A DNA stretch of 64,000 bases from the NCBI GenBank assembly GCA_025526915.1, contig JAHLKH010000066.1, positions 1 through 64,000 on the forward strand. The letters run 5' to 3'. Positions 44,875 through 54,934 of this stretch are shown piece after piece. A program made the position numbers and the translations under genes. The notes beneath the pieces were generated by a model, which did not search any database, had not been told where the DNA came from, and saw nothing but the letters and a program-made list of their open reading frames with translations. The stretch comes from Entophlyctis helioformis. Taxonomy: Eukaryota; Chytridiomycota; Chytridiomycetes; Chytridiales; Chytriomycetaceae. Every line of letters starts with the position of its first letter. Position 1 is the first letter of the stretch.

Positions 44875-44947
44875 GGTTTCATCCGGGATCGAACCGGAGA
44901 CCTCCTGTGTGTTAAACAGGTGTGATAACCGACTACACCATGAAACC
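44875..44947 (-). tRNA. tRNA-Val (anticodon AAC)
   Basis: A 73-nt cloverleaf on the minus strand. The acceptor pairs GGTTTCA with TGAAACC. The anticodon stem is CCTGT/ACAGG with loop TTAACAC, giving anticodon AAC. The T arm is TCCGG-TTCGATC-CCGGA, which includes the B box GGTTCGATCC. There is no intron. A run of four T (44873-44870) lies one base past the 3' end, a Pol III terminator. Confidence 0.97.
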
Positions 44948-45118
44948 ACCTTCCATGACCAAAATCTTTGCAAATTAAACATATACTTTATGTATACAAA
45001 TGCAAAGGATTGCCAAGTTACTCTTGAATCGCCCGACAACACGGCCGGTGTGCCATGTAACAAGCTGAGTATTACCGTCAGGCTCTCATTTTCATTGGCA
45101 GACAACTAGAATGAGAGA

Positions 45119-48052
45119 TCAAAGAGCAAGGTGATCGGCAGCCAACTGGATCTGGTAGGCAACAACATCAATGGCCTTGAGAGTGCCATCGGCATCCTGC
45201 TTGCGAATGGCTTCGTGGATGGCAGGAAACATCTCGGCCGCGTAGCCTGTCCATTCGCCTGGTGCATACACCACATGGCGGTACCAAGGTCGTCCTGGGA
45301 TGCCGTTGGGGTCGAGGAACTTTCGCTCTGCAAAGGCAAGCTTGTCGTTGATCTCGCGGACAGAGGGCTTCTTGTGCTTCTTGCCCTTGGTGATGGTGGC
45401 GTCCTCGGCATGCACCACGCCAGACATCATCGCGTCGCCATCGTCGGATCCCTGCATCACCAGCACGGACCCCACATCAGCATCAGCATCAGCATCAGCA
45501 TCAGCGTCCCGCTTCTCGAACGCAGCCACTGGATCGTCTCCCAGGATGCTGCTGAGCGTGTCGTCGTTGTTGTCGCTGCTGGCAGACGCAGCACGCGTCT
45601 CCTTGTCAAGCTTGTGTGCGGCCTTGGTGAATGCATCGACGGCCTTGACAAGCGGCGTTCCCCACGCCTGCGGCTGGTTGGCCGCATCGAGTGCCTTGGT
45701 CACATCGCGCGTGTACAAAGCAAGCTCGTCTGCATACGACGAAAACTCAAACGGCAGCACCTCGAGATGCGCGAGGGACAGCACAAGGCGTCCGGCGATC
45801 TTTGCCATTGTCTTGTGGTACTCCCACTTGGGATCGCCGTGCTTTTCCATCCAGTGGAAGCTGTCGTAGTTGGAGTGGTACACGCCGTAGTTGCCACCAA
45901 AACTCATGTCTGTTGCAGCAACGCCGACGTGCTGCAGGAACGAAACAAAGTCGGACCCAAAGCCGAGTGGCGAGACTGGTGGAGGCTTGGTGGTCGACTT
46001 GCCGTTTGACGATCTGCGTGCCCACTCCTTGTACACGCTCTTTCCAGACTCGGGTCGCGCACTCCCTTGGTCACGTCGCGGATGAGGTTGGCGAGAGACG
46101 GGCTGGCACTCGCCGAGAAGCGGTTGCCCGAGACGCCTGAGTCGAGGTTCATGTACGCGACCGCCGTCATGTTGAGGATCTCAACGTGATCCTTTGAATG
46201 GAAGCATGGCACAAACAGTGCAGAGTCGAGATGCAAGGCGTCAGTCGGACGTGCTGGCCAGGGCAAACAGCCCAAGACACACGCGCTGGGCAGGGCGAGG
46301 ATCAACGCACCTCGACCCATTCAGTCGATCCAAGAAGCCCGTACTCTTCGCCGTCCCAGCTGGCAAGCACAATGGTGCGATCAGGACGCCATCCCTTCTG
46401 GTACATCCTGCCGAGTGCAACGCCAGTCTCAAGGAGAACAGAAGCACCAGAGCACGGGTCGACAGCGCCGTAGACCCAGGCATCGCGATGGCCGCCAAAG
46501 ACAATGGACCGATCGGGCTCCTTGGCACCCTCGATGATCGTCAGCACGTTCCAGATTGGCTTGACTTTGAAGTCGTTGTCAATGTGCAGATGGGCCTTTC
46601 CGGCAGGGCTGGTTGGAGGCGTGCCAGCCAAGGTGATGCATCCAGGTGTCAGTGTGTCGCAAGCAGGACAATGCAGTGCGCTGATCGGCATGCCATACCC
46701 CGTCCAGTATTGGAGATCGAGACCGCCCTGCCACTTGGGGTCGATGGTGCTTGCCTGCACTCCCTTGCCCTCGAGAGCAGCAAGCAGCTGGGGAGCAATC
46801 AAGCAGAGGATGGATTGGTCAGCAACACGGCAGTTCAAGTGGGTCGGTGCTACCGCCACGGTCGCGCCATGCAGCACTTACAGGCTTGGCATCGGCATAG
46901 CTGATGGGGAGAGCGGGGATCTTGGGGATGTTTGCCTGCTCGATGGGGATGCGCAGAGCGTCTTCGGTGGCAGCCACAAAGGGCGTGAGAGGGTCGCCCG
47001 AGTAGAAGTTGGGATACTGGATGGATCCACGCTGGACGGCATGGGGAGGCCGCCAAGGGCCGTCTGAGCACAGCGATTGCCGCAAGACGACCGACGCAGT
47101 GTGAGCATGCAAGGCAGCAGCTGAAGCGGCGGCGACGGCAGACAGATCACGGCGCAGACACACCAGGATACACAGGGCCACGCACGAAGCCGTCTTCCTT
47201 GGGGTCCGAGTAGATCAGGACAGCCGCGGCACCAGCGAGCTCGGCAGCACGGACCTTGAGGCCGCGGAATGCACCGCCATAGCGAACGAGCACGATCTTG
47301 CCCTTGACGTCGATGCCGCGGCTGGCCAGTGCCTCAAAGTCGGTGGGATCGCCAAAGTTGGCATACACCAGCTCTGTGGAGGGGGGTGTCAGCCGACGAG
47401 GGTACGGCAGCGACACGGCAGGCAGCACAGCACAGCACAGCCGTACCCGCAGTCACATTGCCAGACGGGGAGTAGCCAAGGAAGGTGGGCACGGCGTTCT
47501 CATCGTGGCTTGTGCCGTCCTCGCCAATGGCCGGCTCGGTGAGCGACGCTTCGAAGCGAGCCGGTTCCAGCAGCGTGAGCGAGCGAGAGATGGGATAGTT
47601 GAGCAGCGGGTAGTACGGCTTGATGTGCACGTTGGGCAGGCCGGCCGCCTCCCACGTCGCGCGGGTGAACTCGGCAGCGTCCTCGTCGCCCTTGGTGCCG
47701 GCGACGTGCGGCTGCGAGGTGTATGTGCGGAGAGCCTCTCGCAGGCGGGTCTTGGACAACGAAGCTTCAAAGGCATCGACCGAGCGGCGCAGCGACCACG
47801 GCTTGGGCTTGCCCACGCTGCTGCTGCTGTGACAGAGGCAGGCGGATGCGAGAGCAGACCGCTGGCACCGTGGCCACCGCCAGACGAGGCAGCAGCAGCA
47901 GCAGCAGAGACACAGACAGAGACGCAGACGGCAGCCGACGCAAGCAGAGGCAGCGGCAGGAGCATCGGAGCAGCAGGTGCAGAGAGCGCGGCGAAACAGT
48001 CTTGGGCAGCCCGCAGGCTGTTGAACGCGCGCAGCCACCCAGACCACGCCAT
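45119..48052 (-). CDS. M28-family metallopeptidase of the glutamate carboxypeptidase II type
   Basis: Exons, leftward: 48052-47447, 47373-47164, 47063-46882, 46787-46311 and 46191-45119. A short N-terminus and one hydrophobic segment (about residues 30-55) suggest a type II membrane protein. The protease-associated region has YSPSGNVTAELVYANFGDP and VQRGSIQYPNFYSGDPLTP. The zinc-binding core is intact: GGHRDAWVYGAVDP (His, Asp), SWDGEEYGLLGSTEW (catalytic Glu and Glu ligand), MNLDSGVSGN (Asp) and HSNYDSFHWMEKHGDP (His). The dimerisation domain ends the protein (RHVVYAPGEWTGYAAEMFP). It is expected to cleave acidic C-terminal residues from peptides at the cell surface or vacuole. A one-base frame change near 46052 (CGGGT run) separates DVTKGVRDP from ESGKSVYKEW, and the frame joining the TM leader to SVGKPKPWSL (about 47830) is also unclear. 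Confidence 0.88.
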
Positions 48053-48305
48053 GGCCACTGCCACCCAGATCGCGATGCGGTGGCTTTGCCGCTGGCTGCT
48101 GCTCGCTGCCCAGCGTGTCTGAGTGTGTCTGAGTGTGTCTGAGTGTGGCCATGAGCAGACGGCGGCAGCATGCAAAGCGACGGTGCGGCTGCCTGCTGTA
48201 CTTACAGTCGCCCTCACAGGCGCTTGTTCCACGATTTCCATAATTTTTTTTTTTGGCCCAAGCCAGCCCAAACGGCACACTTTCAGACAGCCGCCGCCGT
48301 CGAGC

Positions 48306-48380
48306 ATGACAGACGACACCAAGACGGCGCCAGCCGCACAGGCATCGCCTGCCAAGACCGCCGCAAAGACCAGCACCACG

Positions 48381-48414
<34 letters not shown>

Positions 48415-51400
48415 CAGCCGAGCCCGACTCTGCCGTGTCGAAAAAAACTCTGTTTGTGTCGACGCTGCCCTTCACCGCAACATCCGCCGACCTCGAGGTC
48501 TTCTTCTCGCAAATCGGCCCCGTGCGCTCGTCGTTCATCGTCACCGACAAGGCCACGGGCAAGTCGGCTGGATGCGGCTACGTCCACTTTGCGCTGCCCG
48601 AGGATGCCCAGCGGGCCCTGACCGAGCTCAAGAAGACGCCCTTCCAGGGCCTGCGCACGCTCAAGATGAAGCTTGCTCTGCGCAAGAGTGTCGTCATTCA
48701 GCGCAAGAAGGGTTCGTCGTGTGTCGTCTCGTCGTCTGGCGCTGCATAGAGACTAACCGGCTGGATCTTTCCACAGATGGCCTGCCGTTGGACCCAGCGG
48801 CGATCGCCAAGATGGAGAAGAAGGCCCGCGACGATCTGGAGCGCATGAAGCGCAAGCTCAAGGTCGTCAAGAGCGATGCTGCAGACGGTGCCGACGCCTC
48901 GACGGCTGCCGCCAAGCCCCGATCTCCCTCAAAGCCATCGGCATCGGGGCCTTTGCCGACAACCATTGAGCTCTCTGGTCTGCCCGCCGGGCTCACCAAG
49001 AAGCAGCTGTACAAGCGTGTCCGCAAGCTGGGCGACATTGAAGAAGTGCACTTTCCTTTGGATGACACGCCTGAGAAGCAGAGTGAGTGCGGACAATCCC
49101 CGCTTGTACCTCGATGCCATGCTAACTTTCTTGCTCGCCTTGGCAACCTTGTTCTTGCCTCAGACTGCGCCCAGGTCGTCTACAAGTCTGGCACTGATGC
49201 AAAGTACGCGCACGAGCATCTTGACGGCCACCAGTTCAAGGGCTCCGTCATGAAGGCTGTTCTTGTCAAGGCCGATCTCGCCTCCAAGCGCGCCCGCCTC
49301 ATTGTCCGGAACCTCGCCTTCAACTGCAACCCAGGCAATCTGATCAGCGTCTTTTCGTCCTTTGGAGCCATAAAGGATTGCACCGTACCACACAAGCCTG
49401 ACGGAAAGGCGCGCGGCTTTGGATTCGTCGAGTTTGAGAAGCACGAGGACGCCGAGCGGGCCATCAGTGGCGTCAATGGATCCAAGATTTTGAATCGTCC
49501 CGTTGCAGTCGACTGGGCTCTTGCCAAGGCCACGTACGAGCGTCTGGCCTCGGCTCCTGAAGAGCAAGACGAAGACAACGAGGGCACAGATGCCGAGACT
49601 GACGCCGACCAGGACGCCACGGCTGCCACGTCGGATGCACACGACGATTCTGCTGCTGAAAGCGGCGACGATGCAGACGCCATGGCCGTTGACGAGGACG
49701 AGGAAGCCGAGGATGACGAAGAAGATGAGGATGGCGAAGAAGATGAGGATGACGAGGATGATGACGAGGATGATGACGGCATGGATGGCATGGATGTGGA
49801 CGACAGCGACGACTACAGCAACAGTGACATGGACGACGACCACAGTGACTCGGACAGCGAGGACGGTCGCTCTCAGACGGGTAGCGCTGCCAAGCCAGCC
49901 CAGCCACACAAGCTGCCCGACCCTGACAACTCCAACTGCACTCTTTTTGTGCGCAACCTCTCGTTCGAGACGACCGAGAAGGAGCTCTTTGACGCGTATG
50001 TTACTCTGATGGGTGCTGCCACATGCCTCGCCATGCCCCCACTAACATGTGACAATGTTGCATATCCGTACGCATTCCGACAACCAGTTTCCTGGTCTAT
50101 GGCAAGCTGCGCTACGCAAGGATCACAAAGGACAAGACGACAGGCATGTCGCGCGGAACGGGCTTTGTCTGCTACTTCACCGACGAGTCTGCAAATGCGT
50201 GTCTTGAGGCGTATGCACAGGCGTCGTCGTCTGCGGCGTTGGCTCTTGACCAAGACGGGATCCCCTCGTCCATCAGCGGCCGTCCTGCTGCCGGTTCCAA
50301 CAGGTACGGCAACGTTGTTGGCTCGCAAAAGGGAAAGGACAGCCACCACAAGTCTATTCTTGCACCCGAAGTTCCCCTGGCTGCGAGCGAGGCAACGCCT
50401 GCCTTTGTGCTTGGCGGCCGGTTCATCAACGTCACGCTCGCTGTGACCAAGAAGCTGGCCACAGAGCTCACCCAGAGCAGCAAGCTCCGCCGCCGGGCCC
50501 TGGACAAGCGCAACCTGTACCTGATGCGCGAGGGTGTCATCTTCCCTGATTCGGAGGCGGCCAAGAGCCTGACTCCGGCGGAGCTGTCCAAGCGCCAGAC
50601 CAGCTTTGCAGAGCGCAAGCGCATCTTGGCGACCAACCCCAACCTGTTCATCTCGCGCACGCGTCTTTCGGTCCGCAACCTCGGCCCCAAAGTAGACGAC
50701 GCGGAGCTGCGCAAGGTCGCCAAGCTTGCCATCAGCAAGTTTTGGCGAGAGGTCGAGATGGGCGAGCGCGAGACGCTCGAGCCCGAGGTTGTCGAGGAAG
50801 AGATCCAAGAGGGGCGTGCTCCGCCAAGTGGCAATCGCCGCCACACACTCAAGCAGGTGCGTCTCTTTGATTAGCGTGCTGTGCTGTACGAGCCACGTTA
50901 AAGATGGCGTGAGGCGTTGCTTGATCTCGGCCTTGGCTGACGCTCATCTGCTCTTGATGTGCACGTCTGCAGGCCAAGATCCTTCGCGACAAGGACAGAA
51001 TCGACCCAGTCACCAAGAAGCCTCGCTCCAAGGGCTATGCTTTCATTGAGTTTGAGTCGCATGCAGACGCTCTTGCGTGTCTCCGCTGGCTCAACAACAA
51101 CCCGCGCGCCTTTGCCCCCAAGCCTGTGGCAGCGGGTGCCGAGGCCGAAGCAGCCGCAGCAGCCGCAGCCGCAGCCGCAGCGGCCGTTCCCGTTGCGAAA
51201 AAGGGCAAATCCAAGAAGGGTGCTGCCGCTGCCGAGCCAGCTGCTGCCCAAGAGGTCAAGGCCAAGCGGCCCATTGTCGAGTTTGCGGTTGAGAACCGCC
51301 TTGTGCTCAAGCAGCGCGATGAGCGCAACAAGATGATCCAAGCCAAGCAGCAGCACCAGGCCGAAAAGGACGGAGAGGTGCACGTCAAGGGCAACCGTCG

Positions 51401-51938
51401 CGACCGCAAGGAACGTAAGGACCGCAAAGAGGCCGCCATGGGCGGCAAGGACGGCAAGGACGGAAAGAAGACTGATCGTGCCCGTGGCGGTAAGGACGCT
51501 ACCAACGCGAGAAGCAGCAGTGAGCCGCTTGGCGGCAAGAGCTACGCCGCAGGTGGCCGCAACTTCAATGGCAAGCAGCAGGGCCAGCAGAAGCCAGCCG
51601 CGCCAGGCCAGCTCAAGCGTGGCCGTGACGCTGAGCACGACAAGGCTGGAGCTGCAGCAACGGCAGCGTCCTCGTCGGCTGATCAGGGCCTGAGCAGAAA
51701 GAAGGCACGTCACTCAGACGCCAAGCCAGCCGGCCCCAAGGGCAAGACCGCTGGCGCGTCGTCTGCGGACAAGCAGCCGCTGTCCAAGCGCCAGTTCAAG
51801 CAGCAGCGCCAGCAAAAGGACGAGGCCGACTTTGACTTGTTGGTGTCCAAGTACCGCAAGCAGTACGTGCCCGGCAATGCTGCCGGCGACGCCAGCACCG
51901 GCGGCAAGAGCAACAACATCTCCAAGTGGTTCGAGTAA
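48306..51938 (+). CDS. NOP4: Nop4/RBM28-like nucleolar multi-RRM ribosome biogenesis factor
   Basis: Five exons: 48306-48711, 48777-49082, 49164-49995, 50088-50856 and 50973-51938; 1,092 residues, fully in frame. Four RRMs are visible: KTLFVSTLPFTATSADLEVF, RLIVRNLAFNCNPGNLISVF with ARGFGFVEFEKHEDAERA, CTLFVRNLSFETTEKELFDA (RNP1 SRGTGFVCYF), and LSVRNLGPKVDDAELRK with RSKGYAFIEFESH. A long Asp/Glu block separates RRM2 and RRM3. The C-terminus is Lys/Arg-rich and ends SKYRKQYVPGN...ISKWFE, the usual Nop4/RBM28 end. The protein is needed for 27S pre-rRNA processing and 60S assembly. The stop TAA overlaps AATAAA (51937-51942). Confidence 0.92.
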
Positions 51939-51942
51939 TAAA
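51937..51942 (+). terminator. Poly(A) signal overlapping the Nop4/RBM28 stop codon
   Basis: GAGTAATAAAG: stop TAA at 51936-51938 shares two bases with AATAAA. The next start codon follows only 233 bp later. Confidence 0.75.
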
Positions 51943-52174
51943 GTATCTGTGCCCTGTTCTCATACTATCAGATCTCTGGCGTTGCAGCGACGCGAGAGCA
52001 CAACACGCGCAGCTGCGACCCTGCACTGATGGCATACATGGCCAAGAAGGCAGCGACAGCGGCGATCTGCTGGCCAGAAACAAGGCGCTGCACGATCTGC
52101 CTGGCACGCCACACCTCCAAGCCGCGCATCGACAGCCAATCTTGACCAACGACAACCAACGACAACCAACGGCA

Positions 52175-54292
52175 ATGTTTGTGGTCCAGAGCGCCGTCGG
52201 CACGCTCGAGAAGCTGTCCGAGATGGCCGCACCTCCCGTCACGGTCGTGCCGCTGCCGCAGGGCATCGCAACCGACCTCCACATCGCCATTCCTCTGCGG
52301 GACGGAGCCCGCCTGCGCGCCAATGTCTACCGCCCCGTGTCGGCCCTGGCGTCGGTGCAGCCAGCGTCAGACACGCCGCCACAGACGCATCGCTCGGCCG
52401 TCGTTGCCGGCGCAGTCGTCGCCGTCGGTGCCGTGGGCGCCGCAGCAAACTCGGCAGCCGGCGCCGTGCAGGATGCTGTGCAGGGCCTGGTGGCATCGAC
52501 GGCAACGGCGGCCTCGTCGGCTGTCAACAGCGCCGTCACCGCCACCAAGGATGCGCTCAGCTTTGTGTCGTATGTCGCCACCAAGTCGCGCTCTCGCACA
52601 GCGTCGGCGACCACATCGGCATCGTCGCTGTCACAGGCTGCATCCGAATCTGCCCTGCCAACTGCCGCCCCTGCCCCTGCCGAGGCACCTGTCCAGGCGT
52701 CTGTCGAGGCACCGCCGGCCGATCTCGATCCCGCCGCACCAAAGCCAACCTTCCCCGTCGTTCTCTGCATCCATCCGTATGGCAAGGACAACCTGCCGGC
52801 ACTTCGGCTCGGCATCAAGTCCATTCCTATCCAGTATCGCCTCATCCGACAGTCGTCGCCCGTGTCCATCTCAACGGGCACGACATGGGAGTCGCCCGAT
52901 CCAGCACACTGGGTCCCCAACGGATACGTTCTTGTGAACGTGGATCTGCGCGGGTTCGGCACATCCGACGCGGCGCACAGCCCGGCAGATCCAGTCAAGG
53001 CGTTCTCCGATGAAGAGGCACAGGATGTGTACGACGCGATCGAGTGGGCAGCCGCACAGCCGTGGTCGAACGGCAACGTCGGCTTGGCCGGCGTCTCCTA
53101 TCTCGCTGCTGTGCAGTACAAGGTCGCTGCACTGGCGCCGCCGCACCTCAAAGCCATCTGCCCGTGGGAAGGCTTCTCGGATCTGTACCGCGACTTTGCA
53201 CGGCCGGGCGGTATCCGCGCAGACGGGTTTATTGAGATCTGGTCGTCGGATACATGCAAGGATCCTAAAAACAGTCTGCGGTCTGAGCAGCTTGCGCGCA
53301 CAAAGCGCGACGACTGGTACAAGGCATCGTGCGCCAACCTGGGCAGCATTCGCGTGCCGACGCTCGTGTGCATGAGCTTCTCGGATCAGGGTCTCAACAC
53401 GGCCGGCTCGTTCCGCGTGTTCCGCGACATTGCATCAGAGCACAAGTGGATGTACACGCACCGTGGCGGCAAGTGGGCCGAATTCTACGGCACCGATGCA
53501 CGGGAGGTGCAGACACGGTTCTTTGGCCAGTTCCTCAAGGGCACTGATACGGGCATGCTCTCGATGCCGCGTGTGCGGCTCGAGGTCCGCAGTTCACAGA
53601 CGACCATCGAGAACGTGTCGTGGCAGAATGACTTTCCGCTGCCCAACACGGACTGGCAGACGCTTCATCTGAATCTGCGCAACTCCAAGCTCGAGACGGC
53701 ACCGCTGCCGGTCGAGACCGAAACCATCATCTCGTCGCAGACGGGATCGCTGCGGCTGTACCACGCCTTTGAGCGCGACACGACGCTGGCCGGGCCCATG
53801 AAGCTGCAGGTGTGGGTCTCGTCGCCCAACTGCTCCGACATCCACCTGTTTGCAGGCGTGCGCAAGTTTGTGAATGGCGTCGAGATCCCGTTCGAGGGCA
53901 TGCTCGGCTGGCCACACGATCTCGTCACTCGCGGCATGCACCGCGTCGCGTTCAGAGATGTCCTCACCACACACCCATCCACCGGCCGGCCGCTCGAGCC
54001 ATGGGAAGTCGAGTACGCGTACGAGACGGAAACACCGCTCGTGCCTGGCGACCGCGTTTGTGTGCAGATCCAGCTCCTGCCGTCTGCCACGGTTTTCCCT
54101 TCGGGCAGCCGCCTCGAGCTGCATATCCAAGGCCATTGGTTCTTTGAACGCAATGCTCTCAACTCGCTCATGAACCTTGTCGGCTACGATCGGTCTCCTG
54201 TTGCGGGCGAAGTGCATTTCCATTCGGGGGGTCCTGCACACGACAGTTTTCTGCTGGTCCCCATTGTCCACATTGAGCAGCCTGCATCTTGA
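52175..54292 (+). CDS. CocE/NonD-family serine hydrolase (X-Pro dipeptidyl-peptidase-like), intronless
   Basis: A single uninterrupted 705-codon frame. The alpha/beta-hydrolase core starts LHIAIPLRDGARLRANVYRP. It is interrupted by about 120 residues of Ala/Ser/Thr-rich insert (52380-52740) and resumes with FPVVLCIHPYGKDN. GYVLVNVDLRGFGTSD is the oxyanion-side strand. VGLAGVSYLAAVQYKVAAL holds the nucleophile Ser in a GxSY elbow. The C-terminal jelly-roll domain (PMKLQVWVSSPNCSDIHLFA; ELHIQGHWFF) is the PepX_C fold of this family. Members hydrolyse esters, amides or acyl-peptides; the substrate is unknown. The ATG at 52175 precedes the first conserved strand. Lack of introns sets it apart from every other long gene here and allows, but does not prove, bacterial origin. 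Confidence 0.9.
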   Translation: MFVVQSAVGTLEKLSEMAAPPVTVVPLPQGIATDLHIAIPLRDGARLRANVYRPVSALASVQPASDTPPQTHRSAVVAGAVVAVGAVGAAANSAAGAVQDAVQGLVASTATAASSAVNSAVTATKDALSFVSYVATKSRSRTASATTSASSLSQAASESALPTAAPAPAEAPVQASVEAPPADLDPAAPKPTFPVVLCIHPYGKDNLPALRLGIKSIPIQYRLIRQSSPVSISTGTTWESPDPAHWVPNGYVLVNVDLRGFGTSDAAHSPADPVKAFSDEEAQDVYDAIEWAAAQPWSNGNVGLAGVSYLAAVQYKVAALAPPHLKAICPWEGFSDLYRDFARPGGIRADGFIEIWSSDTCKDPKNSLRSEQLARTKRDDWYKASCANLGSIRVPTLVCMSFSDQGLNTAGSFRVFRDIASEHKWMYTHRGGKWAEFYGTDAREVQTRFFGQFLKGTDTGMLSMPRVRLEVRSSQTTIENVSWQNDFPLPNTDWQTLHLNLRNSKLETAPLPVETETIISSQTGSLRLYHAFERDTTLAGPMKLQVWVSSPNCSDIHLFAGVRKFVNGVEIPFEGMLGWPHDLVTRGMHRVAFRDVLTTHPSTGRPLEPWEVEYAYETETPLVPGDRVCVQIQLLPSATVFPSGSRLELHIQGHWFFERNALNSLMNLVGYDRSPVAGEVHFHSGGPAHDSFLLVPIVHIEQPAS

Positions 54293-54341
54293 TCGCATCC
54301 ACAACAATACATTGCATTTTCCTTCAACAAAGACATCCCCA

Positions 54342-54846
54342 ATGGAGCCGGAGGGCGGTAATCCGTGGACATCCGAGTCGATGCTGGCTGGCCGCAAGAC
54401 GAGCGAATCGCAGGCAGCGAGCAGCGGCATGCCTGTGCCGTCTGTCGCCCCCAACACGATTGATGCGGCGCATGTACCGCGGACCGCCATTCCCATGTCA
54501 ATGGATGCGGCCGACGATCGCGAGCGCTCGGCTCTCATCAGGTAAACATGCAGCATGCAACATGCCGCCCCGATGTCCTGTGGAACTGACACGAACAGCC
54601 GGCCACAGCCAAGCGCTGGATCTGCAAGAAGCACTGCTGAGTAAGTGATGCACACACGCACACACTGCTGGATACATGCATGTGTGACTCACACTGCAGT
54701 GGACAGCTGCTATCCAGCGCGTCGACAAGAGCCGAACAGAGTACAACAAGCTCCGCGGCGAGAACCAGATGCTGCTCGAGTACATCAACAACCTCATGTC
54801 GGCCACGAATGCGACCACGCCGTCGTCAGCCAGTGCACCGAAATAA
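54342..54846 (+). CDS. SCOC: SCOC-like short coiled-coil protein
   Basis: Three exons: 54342-54541, 54609-54640 and 54707-54846; 123 residues. After a disordered N-terminus (about 65 residues), splicing yields SALISQALDLQEALLTAIQR and VDKSRTEYNKLRGENQMLLE followed by YINNLMSATN. This closely matches the dimeric coiled coil of SCOC/Slo1, an Arl1/Arl3-binding Golgi protein linked to autophagy and trafficking. The acceptors CCACAG (54608) and GGACAG (54706) were chosen because they alone keep the coiled coil in frame. Exon 2 is only 32 nt. The stop TAA is embedded in AATAAA (54842-54847). Confidence 0.85.
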
Positions 54847-54847
54847 A
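54842..54847 (+). terminator. Poly(A) signal containing the SCOC-like gene stop codon
   Basis: AAATAAAC: stop TAA (54844-54846) lies wholly inside AATAAA (54842-54847). Confidence 0.75.
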
Positions 54848-54934
54848 CATTCGTTGCAAGTCGACACGTGTATTGGCAGTCACAAGAAACAAAAAGAAGG
54901 AGCAAGGGGAGCCAGTGAGAGGAGAGGGGAGGGA

